This document shows positions 22,701 through 31,820 of a stretch of 62,362 nucleotides of DNA, piece by piece. Origin of the DNA: Alphaproteobacteria bacterium (GTDB lineage Bacteria > Pseudomonadota > Alphaproteobacteria > SP197). The stretch is taken from positions 1 through 62,362 of the forward strand of contig SHVY01000013.1 in NCBI GenBank assembly GCA_009694045.1, given 5' to 3'. How positions within the stretch are numbered: the first letter of the stretch is position 1; each line of letters opens with the position of its first letter. Made by a program: the position numbers and the translations under genes. The notes under the pieces are model-generated. The model was not told where the DNA came from, did no database searches, and saw only the letters and a program-made list of their open reading frames with translations.

Positions 22701-25031
22701 ATGGGCAAATTCGGATTCGGTCAGCCGATACGCAGGAAGGAAGACCAGCGGTTTCTCACCGGTGAGGGTCGGTACGTCGCCGATCTGAACCTGCCCCGCC
22801 AGGTCCATCTCCATATCCTGCGTTCGCCGCACGCCCATGCCCGTCTCGGCGCCCCGGACACCACGCGGGCGCGCGCCGCCCCCGGTGTCGTGGCCGTGTT
22901 CACCGGCGCCGATGTGGCGGCAGCCGGGCTCGGCGGCATCCCTTGCCTGGGCGGGGTGACGAACATCGACGGCACGCCGTCCGTCTGCCCGCCCTTCCCG
23001 CTGCTCGCCACCGACCGCGTGCGTCATGTCGGCGACGCCGTGGCCGCCGTGGTGGCCGAGACGCCGGATCAAGCCCGCGACGCGGCCGAGCTCATCGCCT
23101 GCGATTACCAGCCGTTGCAGGCGATCGTCGACACCGCCGGCGCCCTCCGGCCCGACGCGCCGCAGGTCTGGCCGGAAGCGCCCGGCAACCTCTGCTACCA
23201 CTGGCAAGGCGGCGATCGCGCGGCCACCGGCGCGGCCTTCGCCAAGGCCGCCCACGTCACGCGGATCGACCTGGTCAACAATCGGGTGGTGGTCGGCGCC
23301 ATGGAGCCGCGCGGCGCGCTGGCCGCCTACGACGCGGGCACCCGGCGCACCACGCTCTACACCGGCAACCAGGGCGTCCATACCCACCGCGCGGTGATCG
23401 CCGGGATCCTCGGGGTGGCGGAGAACGCGCTGCGCGTGGTGACGCCGGACGTGGGCGGCGGGTTCGGTATGAAGGGAATGCTGTACGTCGATCAGGCGCT
23501 CGTCCCGTGGATCGCGAAGGTGGTCGGGCGGCCGGTCAAATGGGTGAGCGAGCGGTCCGAGGCCTTTCTGAGCGACACCCAGGGACGCGACAACGTGAGC
23601 CATGTCGAGCTCGCCCTCGATCCGAACGCGCACTTCCTCGGTCTCAGGATCACGACGGTCGCCAACCTGGGGGCCTACCTCTCGATGTTCGCGCCCAGCG
23701 TGCCGATCGGCGGGACGCCAACCCTGGGTGGCCTGTACCGGACCGGCGCGATCCATATCGAGGTGAAGGGAGTGTTCACGCATACCGTTCCCGTCGATGC
23801 CTATCGTGGCGCCGGCCGGCCCGAGGCGAGCTACGCCCTGGAACGCGTGGTCGATGCGGCGGCGCGCGACCTGGACATCGATCCCGCCGAGTTGCGGGCG
23901 CGCAACTACATCGGCCCGGCGGCGATGCCCTATCGCACCCCCATGGGCGTGACCTACGACGACGGCGACTTCGCCGGGAATCTGGAAACCGCGCTCGGGC
24001 GGTCGGGCTGGAAGACCTTCGCGGCGAAACGCGAGGCCGCCAAGGCACGCGGCAAGCTCGCGGGACTGGGCGTGGCGAACTACATGGAAATCACCGGCTG
24101 GGTGCCAGGGGATACGACCCGGATCCGGTTCGATCCGTCCGGCACCGTCACGGTGATCGTCGGCAGCATTTCCACCGGCCAGGGGCACGAAACGACCTAT
24201 GCCCATCTGCTGGCCGACAAGCTGGGGGTGCCGTTCGACTCGGTGCGCGTCCTGGAAGGGGATTCCGACGCGATCGCCGAGCTGAGCAGCGGCAACGGCG
24301 GCTCGCACTTCCTGCAGATCGCGGGACCTTCCTTGCACGGTGCCGCCGACCGCATCATCGCCAAGGGCCGCCGCGTCGCCGGCCACCTTCTGGAGGCCGG
24401 CGAACACGATATCGAATTCGCCGAGGGCGTGTTCCGCGTGGCCGGAACCGATCGCGGCCGGTCGATCGTCGAGGTGGCGAAGGCCTGCTTCAGCATCGAC
24501 GCCTTGCCGCCCGGCATGGAACCGGGCCTGGACGAATCCTTCTTCTACCGGCGCGAAGCGAACGCCTATCCCAACGGCTGCCACGTCTGCGAGGTGGAAG
24601 TCGATCCGGACACGGGGAACGTCGCCGTCCTGCGCTACACCATCGCGGACGACTTCGGGCGCATCCTCAATCCGCTGCTGGTCGGGGGCCAGATTCACGG
24701 CGGGCTTGCCCAGGGCCTGGGGCAAGCCTTGCTCGAGCACACCGTCTACGATCCGGACTCGGGCCAGCTTCTGACCGGCTCGTTCATGGACTACACCATG
24801 CCGCGCGCCGACGACATGCCGGCGATCGACGTCACCTACAACGAAATCCCGTGCAAGGGGAATCCCCTGGGCGTCAAGGGTTGCGGCGAAGCCGGCTCGA
24901 TCGGCGCCTGCCCGGCGGTGATCAACGCGATCGTCGATGCCCTGGCGCCGCTCGGCGTCAACCACATCGACATGCCGGCGACACCGGAGCGCGTGTGGCG
25001 GGCCATGCGCACCTCCAACCGACCGCGATAA
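22701..25031 (+). CDS. Molybdenum hydroxylase large subunit (form-II CoxL/XdhB-like)
   Basis: The 776-aa protein is the molybdopterin-binding large subunit of the xanthine oxidase/CO dehydrogenase family. It carries AYRGAGR (about 367-373), the signature of form II CoxL rather than the AYXCSFR of true CO dehydrogenase. GVKGCGEAGSIGA contains the conserved active-site Glu (about residue 730). Small [2Fe-2S] and medium FAD subunit genes are missing next to it, so partners must lie elsewhere. GGGGAG precedes the ATG. It overlaps the amidohydrolase start (TAATG). The combination suggests oxidation then hydrolysis of an N-heterocycle (inference). Confidence 0.92.
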   Translation: MGKFGFGQPIRRKEDQRFLTGEGRYVADLNLPRQVHLHILRSPHAHARLGAPDTTRARAAPGVVAVFTGADVAAAGLGGIPCLGGVTNIDGTPSVCPPFPLLATDRVRHVGDAVAAVVAETPDQARDAAELIACDYQPLQAIVDTAGALRPDAPQVWPEAPGNLCYHWQGGDRAATGAAFAKAAHVTRIDLVNNRVVVGAMEPRGALAAYDAGTRRTTLYTGNQGVHTHRAVIAGILGVAENALRVVTPDVGGGFGMKGMLYVDQALVPWIAKVVGRPVKWVSERSEAFLSDTQGRDNVSHVELALDPNAHFLGLRITTVANLGAYLSMFAPSVPIGGTPTLGGLYRTGAIHIEVKGVFTHTVPVDAYRGAGRPEASYALERVVDAAARDLDIDPAELRARNYIGPAAMPYRTPMGVTYDDGDFAGNLETALGRSGWKTFAAKREAAKARGKLAGLGVANYMEITGWVPGDTTRIRFDPSGTVTVIVGSISTGQGHETTYAHLLADKLGVPFDSVRVLEGDSDAIAELSSGNGGSHFLQIAGPSLHGAADRIIAKGRRVAGHLLEAGEHDIEFAEGVFRVAGTDRGRSIVEVAKACFSIDALPPGMEPGLDESFFYRREANAYPNGCHVCEVEVDPDTGNVAVLRYTIADDFGRILNPLLVGGQIHGGLAQGLGQALLEHTVYDPDSGQLLTGSFMDYTMPRADDMPAIDVTYNEIPCKGNPLGVKGCGEAGSIGACPAVINAIVDALAPLGVNHIDMPATPERVWRAMRTSNRPR

Positions 25032-26461
25032 TGCCCCGAGGAGACGCCGCGGCGACCCCGGCCAAGGCCTGCGACATCATCGTGCGCAATGCCTATGTGG
25101 TGACGATGGACCCAAAACGACGGGTCTTCGCGCGCGGGGCGATCGCGATCGGCGGGCGGACCATCCTGGCGGTCGGGTCCGAGCGCGAGATCGTGGCGGG
25201 CTACCGCGCCGCCCGCACGTTCGACGCCGGCGGCGGCGTTGTGCATCCGGGATTGATCGACGCGCACGTGCACATCGTCCACGGCACCTGCCGGGGCATC
25301 TTCGCCAACACGCTGAATTCCGCCAGCCAGCCGGTATCGTTCGCCGACTGGAAGGCGGACGTGACGCCGGAGGACGAGCACGTCGCGACCCAGTTGGCCG
25401 GCATCGAGATGCTGCGGCACGGCTACACCTGCTTCATCGAACCCGGCACCGCGTTCGATGGCGATGCGGTGGCCGAGGCCGCCGTCAGCCTCGGCATACG
25501 CGGCCTCCTGTCCGGCCCCTACATCTGGGACGACATCGGACCCATGCGGCACCTGGGTGGGCTCGACAGCCAATCCCTGTACGGCCGGGTTCCCGCAAAC
25601 CTCGACCGCTGCCTGAAGGACATGGGGCGCGAGCTGCATCGCAATCGGGACGACGACGCCCTGGTGCGCGGCTATGTCGGCGTCTACGGCCTGGGAACCG
25701 CCTCGGATCGCCTCCTCGCGGAGGCCAAGGCGCTGGCCGACCGGGAGCGTGTCGCGTTCCACCAGCACGAGGGCTATCTGCCCGGCGCGACCAAGGCCGA
25801 TCGGGATCGCATCGGCAAATCGCGCATCCGCCATCTCGCCGACCTCGGAGTGCTCGGCCCGAACGCCACCCTCATTCACATGTATGTCCTCGGCGAGGAC
25901 GACATCGCGCCGATCGCCGAGACCGGAACGTCGGTCGTCTGGTGCCCGGTTGCGTTCTTCACCCTCGGCATCATGGGGCAGACGACGCTCCGGTTCCCCG
26001 CCATGCACCAGCTGGGCGTCAACCTGGCACTCGGCGTGGATGGGGCCGTCGACGCCACGATCGGCGAATCGGGAACCGCGGCATTCTTCGTCAGCGCGTG
26101 CACCCGCGAGCCCTTCGGGCCGGAGACCATCCTGGAGATGCAGACGATCAACGCCGCGCGGGCGGCCGGCCTCGCCGAGCGTATCGGCAGCCTGGAGCCA
26201 GGCAAGCGGGCCGACCTGGTCATCCGCTCCACGGCGGCCGCGGAATCCTATCCGGCGGTCAACCCGATCCATCAATTGGTCCTGACCAGCCGCGGGGGCA
26301 GCGTCGATACCGTCATCGTCGACGGTCGGGTGGTGATGCGTGGCGGGCACAGTACCCGGCTCGACGAATTGGCCGTGCTCGCCGCGGCGCGGGCCTCGGT
26401 CCAGCGACGCATGGCTCGCTTAGGACTGCGGCCGACAACGGTCTGGCCGGTGGTGGAATAG
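25031..26461 (+). CDS. Amidohydrolase (AtzB/guanine-deaminase-like)
   Basis: The 476-aa metal-dependent hydrolase has an N-terminal beta-sandwich piece (CDIIVRNAYVVTMDP), the metal site D77-A-H79-V-H81, further ligands in AFHQHEGYLPG and LIHMYVLGEDD, and the C-terminal GVDGAVDATIGE plus LEPGKRADLVI. This is the TrzN/AtzB/SsnA type that removes amino or chloro groups from heterocycles. The start codon shares an A with the upstream stop (TAATG). Together with the molybdenum hydroxylase it may form a purine- or pyrimidine-like degradation step. The true substrate is unknown. Confidence 0.92.
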   Translation: MPRGDAAATPAKACDIIVRNAYVVTMDPKRRVFARGAIAIGGRTILAVGSEREIVAGYRAARTFDAGGGVVHPGLIDAHVHIVHGTCRGIFANTLNSASQPVSFADWKADVTPEDEHVATQLAGIEMLRHGYTCFIEPGTAFDGDAVAEAAVSLGIRGLLSGPYIWDDIGPMRHLGGLDSQSLYGRVPANLDRCLKDMGRELHRNRDDDALVRGYVGVYGLGTASDRLLAEAKALADRERVAFHQHEGYLPGATKADRDRIGKSRIRHLADLGVLGPNATLIHMYVLGEDDIAPIAETGTSVVWCPVAFFTLGIMGQTTLRFPAMHQLGVNLALGVDGAVDATIGESGTAAFFVSACTREPFGPETILEMQTINAARAAGLAERIGSLEPGKRADLVIRSTAAAESYPAVNPIHQLVLTSRGGSVDTVIVDGRVVMRGGHSTRLDELAVLAAARASVQRRMARLGLRPTTVWPVVE

Positions 26462-26476
26462 GACAGGGAGGCAGCG

Positions 26477-27427
26477 GTGACCATCGGACGGGATTGGAGC
26501 GACGATCAGCTCAAGAATTACGTGCTGCGGCTGCCGCTGTGGAAGCGGACGCCGGCACTCGTCGATCTGATCGGCGGTCTGTGCAATCGGAGCTGGGTCG
26601 CCGACGACGGAACGGGCCGCACGGTGGTCCGGGTCGGCCACGACATTCCCGTTCACGGCATTCTGCAGACCTCGGTGGCGGCAGCGGCGGCGGCGGCGTC
26701 CGATCTCGGGGTCACTCCGAAGCTGATCTACGCCGAGCCGTCGCTGAACGTCATCGCCTTCATCGACGGCCGGGTCCTGAGGAACGAGGACATGGCGGAT
26801 CCGGTGCTGCTGCCGAAGGTGGTGGCGGCGTACAAGACCCTGCATGTCGGCGGCGACAGTATCGGCTCGACCGTGAGTTACTTCTGGCCGTTCCAGGTCG
26901 TGCGCAACTACGCCAGGCTGGGGACCCTGCGCCGCTGGCGGATGATGGACGAGCTGCCCGAGGCGGTCCGCATCGCCGACCGCCTGGAGGCCCTGGTGGA
27001 CCCGTTCATCCCGGTCCTGACCCACAATGACGGGGTGCCGCAGAACATGATGCTGGGCAAGGACGGCCGGGTCTGGCTGATCGACTGGGACTACGGCGGC
27101 TACGGGCATCCGCTGTTCGACCTGGCCGCGATCTGCGCCAACTCCGACGCCTCGCCGGCGGTCGAGGCTCGGGCGATGGAGCTCTACTATGGCACCGTCA
27201 CCGACCGGATCCGCCACCAGTTCGCGGTCTTCCGCCTGATCATCAACCTGCGGGAGTATCTCTGGGGGATGGTGCAGGAGCTGACCTCCCAGCTCCAGGG
27301 CGAGGCGGTCAAGGCCGCCATGGCCGCCCTCTACCCCGACCAGGAGCAGGGCTACGAGGGCTACACCAACCTGAACCGCGAACGCTTCTACAAGCTGTGG
27401 AACGATGCCCGGCGCGAGCTCGCATGA
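26477..27427 (+). CDS. Choline/aminoglycoside kinase-like phosphotransferase
   Basis: The 316-aa protein has the protein-kinase-like small-molecule kinase core: catalytic loop LTHNDGVPQNMMLG (Brenner-type HxD with Asn) and metal-binding LIDWDYGGYGHPLFDLA, as in choline kinase LicA. A GTG start at 26477 follows AGGGAGG. It phosphorylates an alcohol or amine substrate that cannot be named. It lies 15 bp after the amidohydrolase and overlaps nothing of known role; the operon placement suggests a catabolic scavenging role. Confidence 0.87.
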   Translation: MTIGRDWSDDQLKNYVLRLPLWKRTPALVDLIGGLCNRSWVADDGTGRTVVRVGHDIPVHGILQTSVAAAAAAASDLGVTPKLIYAEPSLNVIAFIDGRVLRNEDMADPVLLPKVVAAYKTLHVGGDSIGSTVSYFWPFQVVRNYARLGTLRRWRMMDELPEAVRIADRLEALVDPFIPVLTHNDGVPQNMMLGKDGRVWLIDWDYGGYGHPLFDLAAICANSDASPAVEARAMELYYGTVTDRIRHQFAVFRLIINLREYLWGMVQELTSQLQGEAVKAAMAALYPDQEQGYEGYTNLNRERFYKLWNDARRELA

Positions 27428-27450
27428 ACCTGGAGAGGGACATCGCCGTG

Positions 27451-28002
27451 ATGCTGCATCGCTGGCTGCTAGTCGCGGCCCTCATCCTGTGGCCGACCCT
27501 TGGCCAGACGCAGGAGCTCGGCACTCCGAACGGGCAGGTCGTGTTGACCGTGGCCGGCGCGATCGACGCGACCAACCGCGGCCCCTACGACGAGTCCGAG
27601 GACGTCTTCTTCAAGTACCACGAACGCCAGTTCGATAAGGCGGTCGCCTTCGACCTTGCCATGCTCGAGGGCCTCGGGGTTCACGAGATCACGATCGCCT
27701 GCGATGGCTGGCCCGCGCCGATCCGGTTCGCGGGGCCATGGCTCGAGGACGTGCTCGCCGCCGCCGGCGCCCATGGCAAGACGATCACCGTGCTGGCACT
27801 GGACGGCTATGCCAGCGAGCTGAGCACCGAGGATCTCGCGGCCTATGACTGGATGGTCGCCGTCAAGCGCGACGGCCACTACATGGACATCGGACAGCGC
27901 AGCCCGCTGTGGCTCGTCTACGCCCGCCGCGACGGCGCGGCAATCACGGCGGACGACGAACTGCGTTGGCCCTGGGCTGCGTTCATGATCGAGGTGCGGT
28001 AA
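27451..28002 (+). CDS. Secreted molybdopterin-binding-fold (SUOX-like) small protein
   Basis: The 183-aa product has a signal peptide (MLHRWLLVAALILWPTLGQT). A single domain resembles the short oxidoreductase molybdopterin-binding proteins: VVLTVAGAIDATN, AFDLAMLEGLGVHEI, FAGPWLEDVLAAAGA, VLALDGYASELSTEDL and SPLWLVYARR. No conserved Mo-ligand Cys is evident at the usual place, so cofactor binding is uncertain. The start at 27451 is chosen for the signal peptide with GGAGAGGGA upstream; an ATG at 27424 overlapping the kinase stop is an alternative that adds nine residues. It is the last gene of the plus-strand unit before repeat B3. Confidence 0.78.
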   Translation: MLHRWLLVAALILWPTLGQTQELGTPNGQVVLTVAGAIDATNRGPYDESEDVFFKYHERQFDKAVAFDLAMLEGLGVHEITIACDGWPAPIRFAGPWLEDVLAAAGAHGKTITVLALDGYASELSTEDLAAYDWMVAVKRDGHYMDIGQRSPLWLVYARRDGAAITADDELRWPWAAFMIEVR

Positions 28003-28008
28003 GCGCGC

Positions 28009-28131
28009 TAGCCCCCTCCCCCTCCCCCTCCCGCAAGGGGAGGGGACGCACGGATCATTTCTTGCTTCTCCCCTCCCCTTGCGGGAGGGGACGGGGGAGG
28101 GGTGGTTCCATCCGGACGGAACGTGCTCTAC
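28009..28131. repeat. Palindromic repeat B, copy B3
   Basis: CTAG at 28009-28012, two C-rich/G-rich hairpins (CCCTCCC/GGGAGGG), and the right terminus CGGAACGTGCTCTA shared with B2. It separates the convergent molybdopterin-fold and PhyH genes. Its right end supplies the TAG stop of the PhyH gene. The G-rich run 28083-28102 matches a G-quadruplex pattern. Confidence 0.88.
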
Positions 28132-28988
28132 GTCCCTTTGACGTAGCCGTCGATCCAGCGGGAGCGGCCGCCGTCCTTCGTCCACAGGATGGGGAAGTAA
28201 TGGTCGTCCATGACGTCGCTGTCGTGGCGCATGTACTTGCCGTACCAGCGGCCGGTTCCCTGGCTGATGCGCGATGGCACGAAATGGGCCGCCGACGAGA
28301 TGCAGTGGGTCACCAGCGAGCGGCGCGGGTTCTGGCCACCGTTCGCCCCGGAACCGTGCCAGGTCCAGCCATGGTGGAACGAGCCGCCGCCCTTGGGCAC
28401 CACCACCGGCACGATCTCCGGGTTCCGGCCGAGCTTGGCCGCCGCCTCGGCCATGCCCTTGCGGTAGTCCTCGGGCGCGTGGAACTGCTCGGCCATGGGA
28501 AACTCGCCCCAGGTGTGCGAGCCGCGCACCAACTCCATGGTGCCGCCTTCCGCCGTGGTGTCGTCGAGCGCGATCCAGCAGCTCAGCATCTCGCGCGGGG
28601 CGAGCCAACCCAGGTAGCTGCAATCCTGATGGTAGGCGAGGCTCTTGGCGCCCGGCGGCTTCCAGATGACATTGTCGACCTGGACCCGCGCCCCCGGCCA
28701 GCCGGCCAACGTCGCGCAGGCGCGGCCGATATCGGCGCGCAACGAGGTGCTGGCGACCGTGCGGTCGCCGCGCCAGCCGTTACAGATCTGCCGGGCGCGG
28801 TCGGGCGCATCCCGGCCTTCGCGCCAATTCCACTCGTCGGGCTCGATCCCCGTTTCGAACTCGCCCCGGAACATCCGTTCGTAACGCGCGCCGACCCGAT
28901 CGGCCTCGGCCGGGTCGATCAGGCGATCGACCGCCAGAAACCCATCCCGGTTGAACAGGTCGATCTGGGCCTGGCTCAGCTCGATCAT
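28128..28988 (-). CDS. Phytanoyl-CoA dioxygenase-family (PhyH) protein
   Basis: The 286-aa Fe(II)/2-oxoglutarate-dependent dioxygenase has the facial triad residues HQD in SLAYHQDCSYLGW and a distal His in SFHHGWTWHGSGANGG, with Arg in NPRRSLVTHCIS to bind 2-oxoglutarate. The start at 28988 has GGGAG seven to ten bases upstream. It is the last gene of the transporter/glutamine-synthetase run, 13 bp after the broken glutamine synthetase gene, so it may oxidise the imported or gamma-glutamylated amine (inference). Its TAG stop is part of repeat B3. Confidence 0.9.
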   Translation of the reverse strand: MIELSQAQIDLFNRDGFLAVDRLIDPAEADRVGARYERMFRGEFETGIEPDEWNWREGRDAPDRARQICNGWRGDRTVASTSLRADIGRACATLAGWPGARVQVDNVIWKPPGAKSLAYHQDCSYLGWLAPREMLSCWIALDDTTAEGGTMELVRGSHTWGEFPMAEQFHAPEDYRKGMAEAAAKLGRNPEIVPVVVPKGGGSFHHGWTWHGSGANGGQNPRRSLVTHCISSAAHFVPSRISQGTGRWYGKYMRHDSDVMDDHYFPILWTKDGGRSRWIDGYVKGT

Positions 28989-29001
28989 CGCGGGCACTCC
29001 C

Positions 29002-30468
29002 TCACGGCAAGCAGTCGAGATAGCGTTCCACGTCCCAGTTGGACACGGTCGCGTTGAACTGGTCCCACTCGTCCCTCTTATACTCCATGAAGACTCGGTA
29101 CAGGTCCCCCGGCAGCGCCGATTTCACCACCTCGTCGCCGGCCAGCGCGTCGAGCGCCTCGCCCAGGTTGCGGGGCAGGCGCGTCACCTGCTTGCCGGCC
29201 TCCATGGCCTCGTAGATGTTGCGCTCCTCCGGCTCGCCCGGGTCCAGCTTGCGCCGGATGCCGTCGTCCATGGCCCGCAGCAGCGCGCCCGCCATGAGGT
29301 ACGGGTTGACCATGGAATCGACCGAGCGGTATTCGACCCGGCCCGGCGCGGAGATGCGGATGCCGCAGGTCCGGTTCTGGAAGCCCCAGTCGGCATAGAC
29401 CGGCGCCCACAGGCCCCGGTCCATCAACCGGCGGTAGGAATTGACCGTCGAGGCGCCGATCGCGGTCAGGGCCGGCAGGTGGGCGATGACCCCGCCAACC
29501 GCGTGGCGCCCCTGCAAGGGCGGCATCCAGTGGCCGGGACTGGCGGGATCGAGGAAGGTGTTCTCCCCACCCCGGCGATAGGTGAACACCTCGGGCGACC
29601 CCGGCAGCGGCGCCTGGCCCAGGGGGTTCGGCCGATCGTCGCCGCCCCGCCACAGGGAGAGGTTGTGGTGGCAGCCGTTGGCCGACATCTTCATGAACGG
29701 CTTGGTCATGAAGCAGGCGATCAGGTCGTGCTCGCGGGCCACCCGGGCGCAGATCTGGCGATAGGTCGTCAGCCGGTCGCTGGTGCGCAGGGCCTCGTCG
29801 AACATCCAGTTCAGTCGAGCTGACCCGGCGCGTCCTCATGGTCGCCCTGGATCATGTCGAGACCCATGGCTTGACCGTAGGCGACGGTCTGGAGGCAGAC
29901 CGGCGCCAGCGCCTCGAACTGATCGATGTGGTAGGCGTTGGGCTTGGTGGGGCCGCCGGCGTGCCCGCCCTTCTCTCCCCGGTTCAGCCACATCATCTCC
30001 GGCTCGCAGCCGTGGCGCAGGTGCAGCCCGCCGTGGTCCGCCTGGAAGCGGTCGTGGATGCGGCGCAGGTTGCCGCGGCAATCGGCGTCCATGAACCCAC
30101 CGGGGTTCGTCTTGTCCTCGCGCATGTTGAAGACGGTGCAGAACACCCGGGCCAGCCGCTTGTCCCAGGGGAGCTGGCAGAACGTCTCCGGGTCCGGGAT
30201 GGCCAGAAGCTCGGGCGTCGCCGGGCCGTAGCCGATCAGGTTGCCCGACCGGTCGGCGACCACGTTGGTGAGCCCGCCGATCCAGGTCTGCAGGCCGCGC
30301 TCGGCCATCGCCTCCCAGTGCGGCGACGGCGCGCCCTTGCCCATGATCCGGCCTGTGACCGAGATGTACTGATAGTAGATGTAGCCGACGCCGCCGCGAT
30401 CGATGATCTCGCGCACCTGCCGGATCGCATCGGCCCGGCCGGCTCGCATAGGCATCGAGATCGCTCAT
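29002..30468 (-). pseudogene. Glutamine-synthetase-like ligase, broken by frameshifts
   Basis: Two adjacent frames together make one glutamine synthetase-like protein. The 5' part (to 29811) ends ...IQGDHEDAPGQLD-stop and the 3' part begins WMFDEALRTSDRL. Adding one A at about 29815 (GACTG to GAACTG) restores GQLELNWMFDEAL, the normal family continuation. A second shift near 30440 would join MSDLDAYASR (ATG at 30468, two bases after the upstream stop) to AGRADAIRQVREII. Other family landmarks, NGCHHNLSLW and RISAPGRVEYR, are intact. The family includes gamma-glutamyl-amine ligases (GlnT, GmaS, PuuA). The indels may be genuine decay or sequencing errors. Confidence 0.85.
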
Positions 30469-30470
30469 CC

Positions 30471-31820
30471 CTACAGCGCCTCCAGATAGCGCGCGCGTTC
30501 GAAGGCGCTCACGTGCCGGCGCAACACCGCGTCCTCGTGGCGCCGCGTGGCGACGAAGTGATCGATGAAGGCGTCACCGAACAGGGTCCGCGCGGTCCGG
30601 CTGGCGTCCAGCCGGTCGGCGGCCTCGGCCAGCGTCCGCGGGAACGGCTGGAAACCCTCGGGCACCAGGTCCCGCGCGTTGCCCGTGGCCGGCGGCGGCG
30701 GTTCGGCCCTGGTCTCGATGCCCCACAGGCCGGCGCCCAGCGCCATGGCCATCGCCAGGTGCGGGTTGGTGTCGGCCGCCGGTACGCGGAACTCGATCCG
30801 CGTTGTGGCGGGCGTGACGGCCGAGGCGCAGACCGCGACGCTGTAGTTGCGAACCCCCCAGGTCGGGGTGCGCGGCGACCAGTTGCCCGGGGCCATGCGG
30901 CGATAGGCATTCGCCGTGTGGGTGCACAGAGCGATGGTCTCCGGCAACAGCCGCAACAGCCCGCCGATGAAGTGGCGCATGGTCGCGCTGATCCCGTCGG
31001 GGGCGATCGCGTCGGCGAAGGCGGACTTCCCCCCCTTGGCATCCACGAGCGACAGATGCAGGTGCCCGGACAGGCCCTGGAACCCATCACCGAGCTGGGC
31101 CATGAACGACGCGGTCAAGCCACGCCGCCGGCAGAAGGACTTGGTGAAGCCGCGGAACAGGGCGAAGTCGTCGGCCGCCTTCATCGGCTCCTGGGCCAGC
31201 AGGGTGGCCTCCAGGCAGCCGGGCCCGAGCTCGGTGCCAAGGCCATGGAGCGGAATGCCAAGCTGCCCCGCCAGTCCATCGAGGTCGGCCACGAACCCGG
31301 CGTAGGTCGCGGCCGAATCGCCGGCGAAGCAGCGGTTGTCCGGCGCCCAGGCCGCGAGCCCGGCGAACCCCTTGGCCCGCACCGATTCGGCGGTTTCCGC
31401 CAGCACCGTGAATTCGCATTCCATCGCCGCCTTGGCGGTGAAGCCCAGGCGGCGAGCCCGTTCGACCTGGCACGCCAGCAGCCGTCGCGCCGACAGCGCC
31501 GCCGACGGGCCGGCGTAGTCGGCGATGAAGAGCGCCGCGTCCGCCTCGAAGGGATAGGCGCGGCCGCTGGTCGGATCGACCATCGCATCCTCGTCGCCGT
31601 AGGTCAGGTCGGGGTCGTAGACGCTTTCGCCCGTGTCCCAGCGCGGCAGGACGTTGGGGAAGGTGTAGGCGCCCTGCAACGCGGCGATGGCGCGGGCGAC
31701 CGGCACCCGCCGTTCGCGGAAACAGGAATCCACGTCCAGGATGCCGATGTGGACGGTGCGGATGCCGGCGGATTTCAGGGCTTCCACCGCCCCTTCGGGG
31801 GTTGTCGCGGACAGGCTCAT
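30471..31820 (-). CDS. Glutamine-synthetase-family gamma-glutamyl ligase
   Basis: The 449-aa intact paralogue of the broken gene downstream. It has a GS beta-grasp N-domain and a catalytic domain with FTAKAAMECEFTVLAE, LGTELGPGCLEATLLAQEP, GDGFQGLSGHLHLSL, THTANAYRRMAPGNWSP and TRIEFRVPAADTNPHLAMA. These match the PuuA/GlnT-like branch better than GlnA: the adenylylation loop of GlnA is not recognisable. Expected reaction: ATP-dependent gamma-glutamylation of an amine. The start ATG overlaps the permease stop (ATGA), so it belongs with the polyamine-type permeases, favouring an imported amine as substrate. Confidence 0.88.
   Translation of the reverse strand: MSLSATTPEGAVEALKSAGIRTVHIGILDVDSCFRERRVPVARAIAALQGAYTFPNVLPRWDTGESVYDPDLTYGDEDAMVDPTSGRAYPFEADAALFIADYAGPSAALSARRLLACQVERARRLGFTAKAAMECEFTVLAETAESVRAKGFAGLAAWAPDNRCFAGDSAATYAGFVADLDGLAGQLGIPLHGLGTELGPGCLEATLLAQEPMKAADDFALFRGFTKSFCRRRGLTASFMAQLGDGFQGLSGHLHLSLVDAKGGKSAFADAIAPDGISATMRHFIGGLLRLLPETIALCTHTANAYRRMAPGNWSPRTPTWGVRNYSVAVCASAVTPATTRIEFRVPAADTNPHLAMAMALGAGLWGIETRAEPPPPATGNARDLVPEGFQPFPRTLAEAADRLDASRTARTLFGDAFIDHFVATRRHEDAVLRRHVSAFERARYLEAL

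Noticed and set aside
22701..25031. True aerobic CO dehydrogenase CoxL
   Set aside because: The motif is AYRGAGR, not AYXCSFR, and the CoxM/CoxS partners are missing.
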